Origin: Chamaecyparis obtusa | Taxonomy: Eukaryota > Streptophyta > Pinopsida > Cupressales > Cupressaceae | Assembly (NCBI GenBank): GCA_027943335.1 | Contig: BSBK01008847.1 | Coordinates: 310,001-374,000, forward strand | Direction of reading: 5' to 3' | DNA length: 64,000 nucleotides | Shown: piece after piece, positions 57,488 through 64,000 of the stretch | How positions within the stretch are numbered: the first letter of the stretch is position 1 | Layout: each line of letters starts with the position of its first letter | Position numbers and translations under genes: made by a program | The notes under the pieces: generated by a model | Databases searched by the model: none | Told to the model about the DNA's origin: nothing | The model's input: only the letters and a program-made list of their open reading frames with translations

Positions 57488-58474
57488 ATATGTGTATCTT
57501 GTTTCCTAATCAAGTAAAGTTCAACTCATGTAGTACATAGGTCTTTCCTTACCTTCACTATCATACTGAGCTAACAATGCACTCACCGCCTTCGGAGTAG
57601 CTGAAGTATACAAATAAAAGGGTTTATCAAATTGAGCTAGTTGCAAAATAGGAGGATTGGCGAGATACTCCTTAAATTGCTCAAAGGATTGCTTACATTC
57701 ATCATTCCAAGAGAAAGTGGTATCCTTTCTAAGAAAGAAAGTAAAAGGAACAGTTCTATCAGCTAAGTTGGAAACAAAGCGATGAATAGCTTGAATTTTT
57801 CCTTGTAAACTTCGTAATTGAGAAATATTCTTAAGAGGAGGCATATTAACAATAGCTTTAATCTTCTCAATATCTACTTCTATGCCTCACTTAGAGATTA
57901 TAAATCCTAATAATTTACCAGAATCAACTCCAAAGACACATTTCTTAGGATTCAACCTCATGTTGTAACTTCTAATCCTTTTAAATATTTGTCGTAAAAT
58001 GCTAACACGGTCTTCTCTTTGTATAGATTTTGCCAAGATATCATCCACATAATCCTCAAGAATCTTATGAATGTAATGATGAAAAATCAAGGTCATAGCC
58101 CATTGATAAGTTTCTCCTACATTTTTTAATCCAAAAGGCATCATGACCCAACAAAATGTTCCCCAAGGTGTTATAAATGCAATCTTAAATTGATCTTTAG
58201 GAGGAATAAAAATTTGATTATAGCCAGAAAAGCCATCCATAAAAGATAATAAAGCATGACCTGCTGTCGAATCCACAATCATACCAATATTAGGTAATGA
58301 GAAATCATCTTTTAAGGATGCTTTATTTAAATATCTAAAGTCAGTACACATTCTTATCTTATTTTCTCCTTTTGAAACGGGTATAATATTTGAAATCCAG
58401 TCTGAATAATCGAATCCAGAATCCAATAATCTTTCTATTTCAGCCTTAACTAATAAAGCAATTCGTGGATTCAT
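57488..58474 (-). pseudogene. Tat reverse transcriptase and start of RNase H
   Basis: RT motifs in order: WISNIIPVSK, RMCTDFRYLNKA, SFMDGFSGYNQI, MPFGLKN and YVDD at 58040-58051. The thumb follows (KKCVFGV, LLGFIISK). TGA near 57887 interrupts ISK-GIEV, where the family has Arg, and a further TGA and TAG interrupt the RNase H near 57518 and 57505. The catalytic YVDD is intact. Confidence 0.92.
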
Positions 58475-58477
58475 TTT

Positions 58478-59464
58478 TCAAATTTTCTGCTTCACAAATT
58501 TAACATTCGGTTTAAGAAAAATATTATGAGTAACAATCTTAGAATCTATACCTGACATATCCGAATATGTCCAAGCAAAAATGTCTTTAAATTCAAGTAA
58601 AAGGGAAACCAATTGATCACGTTCATCCTGATTCAAACATTTCCCAATTTTTATCATCTTTTCAGAGTCATTTTCATCCATTTGAATCTCAATAGTCTCA
58701 GTTATTAGCAAATCACTTTGTATCAGAGAATCCATCGGTAAAGAAGAAATATCTTGTTCATCATGTTCTCCAAAATAAGCTTCTATACTTAAACAATAAG
58801 GTTTCTGTCGTTTGTGATGAAACATAGGTAAATCCTCATAAACCCCTAAAAAATCTGCTAAGGCTTCATCATCAGAAAAAATATCAAAAGTAGGTCTTTG
58901 ATTAATGTCAAGGAGGAGTGTGTTAACCAACTTCAAATGTCCACCACAGATATGATTAACATTGAGAGGAAAAGCCAATGGTTGTTTGTAAGGATTGAAT
59001 CCCAATCCGTAAGTATAATCATACATTTCGTTATCCAAAGGTACCTGTATACCTTTCTCATATTTACCACATCCTTTCCCATTAAATCCTGATTTCTTGA
59101 GCAAATGATAACCAGAACCATATCTATCAGCCATAACAGATGGAGTCCAAGGAGCAGCATATGTCACGATGTCATAGCAATTAGGTTTTATTGTTTCTTC
59201 AATCGAGGCAGCAACAAAGTTACTCTTTAATTCTTCAGAAAGTGGGGATGGAGTAAACACTTGTTTTTCAAATTCTCTTTGTTGTTTCATGAATTCCAAA
59301 TCAGAAACCTTATATTCTCCAATAAAAGTAGGATTAAAGTCCAATGTTCCCCAATCATCCTTAGTCAAAGAAGAAGATGGAGCTTTAATTTGTTTAATCT
59401 CAGGTTGCTTTTTCAATCTCTTTGCTTGGTTGAAGAGGTTCAGAAACTTTAACATATTTTGCAT
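58478..59464 (-). pseudogene. Tat pol segment with G-patch motif
   Basis: An open stretch of 328 codons joins protease to RT. Around 59041-59120 it reads GYHLLKKSGFNGKGCGKYEK, a G-patch-like glycine-rich motif, followed by TYGLGFNP. Comparable G-patch segments are known between protease and RT in Tat elements. The C-terminal end (FAWTYSDMSGID) is the classic start of Ty3/gypsy RT. A TGA at 58478-58480 replaces an expected Arg before MNPRIALLVKAEIE. A frameshift near 59410 separates this part from the protease. Confidence 0.88.
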
Positions 59465-59852
59465 TTAGGCAAGGATTTGGTGCATCATCCGCATGTAATG
59501 TGTACATCAAGTTGTTATAAATGAACCTAACCATGCAATGAAGAGTAGAAGGAACTGCATGCATAGTATGTAACCAAGGTCTTCCTAGAAGAAGGTTATA
59601 ATTGAGAGGTGCAGGCATAACATGAATATGTGTATTAAGAATAACTGGACCAACTTTAACAGGTAAGGTAATAATGCCCAAAGTTCTCTTTGCAATATTG
59701 TCAAATCCACGAATAGGGACATTATCAGGTTGAATAGTTGCGAGATCAGCCTTAATTGCCTTAAGCATATCCATGCTACACACATTAAGTCCAGATTCAT
59801 TGTCAATTAATGTTCTACGAATGATACTCTGATTAATAGAAACAACAACCAT
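59400..59852 (-). pseudogene. Tat aspartic protease
   Basis: The active-site region reads RRTLIDNESGLNVC (about 59780-59822), where the family normally has Asp-Asn-Gly-Ser; Gly has become Glu. The flap and C-terminal part include VPIRGFDN, GIITLPVKVGP and LLGRPWLHTMHAVPSTLHC, all typical. The frame ends at a TGA-type stop near 59400, overlapping the next open frame by 65 bases, which marks a frameshift. Confidence 0.9.
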
Positions 59853-59870
59853 AAGAGCATCATATTGATT

Positions 59871-60548
59871 CTACACCTCAGGGGAAGGTAAATCATCATC
59901 AGTAAACACAATAGGAGGTACAGAAGGCATAGTATGCATGCACTTCAGAATAGAATGAATGTTCTCTTGATTAGGAGGCGAAGCAGAAAGAGTAGATAAA
60001 TCTTTTTGCAATGCCTCATGGTATGTCAGGGAAGTTTGAAGTAATTCCCATAAAGATATCTTAGCACAAGTGGCATGTAATTGTTCTACTAAGTCATACT
60101 CCTTAAAATTAGATGGCAACCTAGTAGCTTGAGGAAGCACATGTTGAGAAGGCGGTAAAGAAACTAGAACAGTAGGCTGAGGGTTATTCCGTGTGCGATA
60201 AGCATGTGAAACGAAATCTGTGTTATCCAAGAAATCCAAAGGATCTCTAGGTTTACCCTTAATTGTTATTCAAGGACATCCTTTTACTGTCAACAAAGGT
60301 TTAGGATATATCATTTTAGGTGTATCAATGTTGCAAATAGTGCAACATGAAGGTAACCATGCACACACCCTATGGTAAAGGTCAATTGAAGAGGTTGTGG
60401 AGGAGAGTGAAATAGGAATAGGATCACTAGAGATCTCATTCGAACAATTTTCATCCTCACTTCCATGTACCTCATGAAGGGATCTATCCTCTTGTACAAC
60501 AAAAGCCTCATCAAAGTATTCAAAACAAAAATCATACATGTTGAACAC
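59871..60548 (-). pseudogene. Linker upstream of the Tat protease
   Basis: Two open stretches (60548-60270 and 60239-59871) join through a frame change near 60255. The second contains YDLVEQLHATCAKISLWELL, the short conserved helix that precedes the protease in Tat elements. The first starts MFNMYDFCFEYFDEAFVVQE and is acidic. A capsid domain and zinc knuckle are absent. Confidence 0.75.
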
Positions 60549-62305
60549 AAAGTAACACTACAAGCATGAAAAATGTAAATATTTTTGTATTTTTAAGGGA
60601 ATTTTGCAATTTTTTTGTATTTTTGAAATATAAATGCGAGAGCATAAAAGAAATCTACTTTTATAAGCATGTAAGATCTAACACAAGATGCAAATCTAAC
60701 ACCAAAAAAGAAAGAGTTGTCGTAGTCAGGTTCACCAAAATATAATGTTTGGAAAAGGTGATGGTATAGAAAAGAGGTTTGTAACAATGCACCTAATAGA
60801 AGCCCTAAACCAACATTCTCCAACATACATGTAAATTAATATGATATGGAATATAGATTTGAAAATGCTTGTAAAGAATACTGAAATTAAATAAGATGAA
60901 ATACATACCTCATAATAAAGTTGATATGGAAATACCTATTTTTTGGTGTCTGTGTTCAATTTTGGGAAATTCTGCAATCGGATCTGGCCTGGAAACACAA
61001 AAATAGAGAAAAACCAAAAACCTTTTGTCTTTCTGAGAAAGGTCGACCTTGACCCAAAAAAGAGGTAAGATCTTACCCTAGGGCACAATCTTACCCCTAA
61101 AAGTCAACCTTGACCTGCACTACTCCGACGGAAATTCTGTTCGCGGGTCCCGGAAGTTTGCCGAAAAGGGTACTTGGATCTGCTTTGTAACTCCTAAAAC
61201 AACGACTGTAGGTATCTGAAAATGGTGTTTTGGAGAGGCTATATAGAGTTTTGCCTTAGTCAAACCCCCATTTTGGTGATCTCCACCTCCACGAATAGCC
61301 GAATGTAATATAATGTCTGTGTGTATTGAATGGGCAATGCCAAGATCCAATCCACTAGATTAAAAACCCTAGCATGAATTGATATGAGAAAGCAATGCAT
61401 AGATTTGAATATGATAAAGAAAGCATCCCAAGCCCCCAAGGCTAAAATACTCCTACCAAACTCACAATCCATAATTTCTACCCCATGATTGTATCTTTGA
61501 ATGCTTGAATGTTGAAAATGGTGGATTAAGGAAAAATAGATCTTTCTTGCTCCAAAGGAATGTCCACAATGGTTTGTCCAAAAATGCTTGATATCAACAA
61601 GATATTGATCTTCTGTGTCATCCTCTTGCAATCTTGCATCATCACTTCACCATCGCTTGCTTGCTTCAATCGATTGTGTCTCCACTTGATGGATACTTGG
61701 TGAAAAGGAAGGCAAAAGAGAGTGCTTATATAGAGATTTCAAGGTGAGGCTCCTCAGGCAATGTAAGGGCCCATAATTCAAATTTCAACTTGAATTATGG
61801 TCCGATCACAATAGCCAACTAAGGAGGGAGAAGAATTAAATGAATTTCAAATTAAAACCCTTTGACATTCGGATTCGGAGGCCCGACATTGATTTCGGGG
61901 TCCTCCGGGACTACAATTTGAAAAGAGGGACCAAAACCCAACAAGGGTCAAGGTTGACCTCGACCTTGACCCTAAGGTTCAGGTTCAGTCACCTTTGAAA
62001 ACAAGAAGTCCTAGGGTCGGCCAGAGACTTGGAAATGGTGATAAAATAGGGTAGAGTGCCAGAGAAGGGCATAGAGACCTAGAATGAGTGTGATGAGGGC
62101 TAGGAGGACCTATACCTAGATCCTACCTAGAAAATAGAGCCACAAAGAAGGGAAATCAAGGAGAATCCTCAAGATCCTAACCCTAATTCCACCTAGAATG
62201 AAGGAATCAAGTGCAAATGCATCCTAAATGCAAATCTATCATGATAAATGCACTAAATGAGGGTGCTAAACCTACCAAGATGGAAGTGCTTCCATTTTAA
62301 AATGA
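60549..62305 (-). promoter_or_regulatory. Upstream region of the Tat relic with TATA boxes, possible LTR and leader
   Basis: On the minus strand CTCTATATAAGCACTC lies at about 61717-61732 and CTCTATATAGCCTC at about 61238-61252. AGGTCAAGGTTGACTTTTA and related AAGGTCGACC or AAGGTTGACC words occur at 61040-61110 and 61945-61975, giving a weak internal repeat. LTR edges and a primer site could not be fixed. No genes are present. Confidence 0.35.
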
Positions 62306-62309
62306 TATA

Positions 62310-62539
<230 letters not shown>

Positions 62540-63640
62540 AATGAAAAAACTTGATAAAACATCTACATCTCATTTATTTTCTAATAAACAGGCTATACTA
62601 CGGTCCTTCTATGTGTATACAATAGCCTTGCTTAAATTTGTCTACATAAACCATAAATGATTGATTATTCTCGGACTACTTTGAAAAATAATCTACTCTA
62701 GTGTTTCTAGTTAAATTGCCAAAATGACCTCTTTTCAATCCTTAGTTTGAAGTGATATTTGGTTCTATATTGAATTTCTTTAGTATTTCTCAGGATTTCG
62801 AATATCCTCTTAATCCTAGTCTACTTGATAACAAAGATTTTCAAGGGTAGCTTAATTCTGTAATAATAAGTAGATGAAACATGAAAAATCAAAACGAGGA
62901 AATTAAAGATTAGGACATAAAGTAAAATTACTTAAAAGTATAATCACATGAAGTTTAAAGCCTATTACATATTTAGAATACTGTATTGTTTTAAAAGCTT
63001 AACATAGAGATGGCTCGACAGAACCAGACTATTGATTTTAACCCTAACTGTAGTCTACTAACTATCTTGGTATAATCTATATACTACAAATATACCCATT
63101 TCTTATAAATACTCAAAAAGTACCCTGTCCATTGTTTCAACATATAAGCATATGTTAATCCTTATGTAGCCTTTGGCAGCTCCAGCTACCTTTGCTCTTT
63201 TTAACAATGATGATGATTTCTTCTTCCTTCCTAGATTCCTTGAGTGTCAAGAGCATCTTTTCACCTCCAGAGATAGAATATAGATGTCTTCCATCTCTAC
63301 TTAGATTCCAATGCTTCTGGAATGTCGAAACCTTCATCTTGCTAGTAATTTAATAACCAATCCTTCTCCATACTTTCTTTGAGAAGGTCTTTGAACATGA
63401 ATTCCAAATTCCTGCACATTTTTGGCCATACTTAATCAAAACGCTTCTCATTTTTTAAAGTCATCATCGACACTCATTGAGACTTAGGGATGTCCAAGAG
63501 ATTTTCGATCTCAATCCTCATAGTGATTTCTGGGAGTGGAATCATTAGGTGATTATCAATGCTCAAAACCATCTTTTCTAATCCTCTCAAAAGATCCTCT
63601 ATAAAGATAATCCTAGTAGCCTTAATAACATCATTTTTCT
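62540..63640. other. Spacer with possible decayed coding sequence on the minus strand
   Basis: 62540-63130 shows nothing identifiable. 63140-63640 on the minus strand has protein-like composition in broken frames (WNLSRDGRHLYSISGGEKML near 63310; EDLLRGLEKMVLSIDNHLMI near 63600-63540). No family was recognised. Confidence 0.35.
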
Positions 63641-63647
63641 TACGCCC

Positions 63648-63848
63648 AACAAAGATAGAAAGAGCCTCTAAACTTGATTTGTTTCTGGACAAAAGTCCTG
63701 GGCCAGACTGGAGGTTTTCTTCCCCGTTCTTTCCTACCAGTGCCCGCACGAATGGAGGAAAATGTAAAAAGATAAATTTTAAATAGATAAAATCAAGGCT
63801 TCGGCCGTTTATTGATAAAAAAAAACAAAAAACAAAGATAGAAAGAGC
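63648..63848 (+). mobile_element. Very short 5'-truncated LINE insertion with 18-bp target duplication
   Basis: AACAAAGATAGAAAGAGC occurs exactly at 63648-63665 and 63831-63848. The 165 bases between end in ATAAAATCAAGGCTTCGGCC, GTTTATTGATA and an A-rich tail (63818-63830). This arrangement is a target-primed reverse-transcription product. The 3' end resembles the untranslated tail of plant LINEs. The insertion splits protein-like minus-strand sequence. Confidence 0.9.
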
Positions 63849-64000
63849 TATAAATTGTCCTGCTATGTTTCCATTTGTTCTGAACAAAAACTCATTATCA
63901 AAATTATAGTCTCCAATACCTTTTTCCAGTGCCCGCCTTGCTGCAACAGAGCCTGGGGTTTAGCATTCGGTTCCATCTTTCAGGTTTGATTGTTCCCCTG

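Larger units (their letters stand above)
56951..60548 (-). mobile_element. Tat-lineage Ty3/gypsy relic lacking gag and integrase
   Basis: Minus-strand order from 60548 to 56951: an N-terminal linker, aspartic protease, G-patch region, reverse transcriptase, RNase H, then a second RNase H. Two RNase H domains in this order are diagnostic of the Tat branch of plant Ty3/gypsy elements. No capsid domain precedes the protease region and no integrase follows. Homology stops at about 56960. LTRs were not found. Most in-frame stops fit CGA to TGA changes, as expected from deamination of methylated CpG. Confidence 0.9.

Overview
This window looks like nuclear DNA from a large, repeat-rich plant genome, most likely a gymnosperm. 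The reasons are plant-type Ty3/gypsy polyproteins of two lineages, plant LINE remnants, LTR elements primed by initiator-methionine tRNA, long satellite arrays, AT-rich spacers and almost no intact genes. The species assignment is inference. There are no operons, bacterial genes, CRISPR arrays or tRNA genes. Every recognisable coding region is a transposable-element relic, a broken gene or an unproven exon candidate.

Layout. 1-4029: a decayed retroelement-like gene of unrecognised family, ending in a 723-codon open frame. 4030-7014: AT-rich spacer. 7015-25718: a block of about 18.7 kb bracketed by about 30-bp inverted repeats. Inside it are an AT-rich arm, an array of a roughly 179-bp satellite (8446-13185), an array of a roughly 160-bp satellite whose monomer is itself an inverted repeat (13186-24950), and a second AT-rich arm. 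The palindromic array is split by a complete but dead Ty3/gypsy element (14208-19759, target duplication CCCCA) and by a probable solo LTR (23292-24274). 25938-28200: a 5'-truncated LINE on the minus strand. 28200-36960: mostly low-information sequence with several Helitron-like 3' ends and one possible first exon. 37009-40124: a non-autonomous LTR element (duplication TGTAC). 40368-40641: a foldback element. 41056-41299: two possible terminal exons. 47597-49642: a short non-coding LTR element (duplication TTCAC). 49726-50703: a 166-bp tandem repeat interrupted by an exon-like segment. 51390-51954: a minisatellite and an unidentified open frame. 53937-54450: an AAA-ATPase pseudogene. 56345-56640: a 5S-rRNA-derived element. 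56951-60548: a minus-strand Tat-lineage Ty3/gypsy pol relic with a G-patch and two RNase H domains but no gag or integrase. 62310-62536: a compound TG/TA/TG microsatellite. 63648-63848: a very short LINE insertion with a perfect 18-bp target duplication.

How the parts relate. The window is a layered record of insertions: LTR elements into satellites, Helitron-like ends near possible exons, and non-LTR insertions into older sequence. The most unusual structure is the palindromic satellite. Substitutions in one hairpin arm are matched in the other. The spacer between hairpins flips orientation in a regular FFRR order with an exact higher-order period near 640 bp, and this order continues across the solo LTR.
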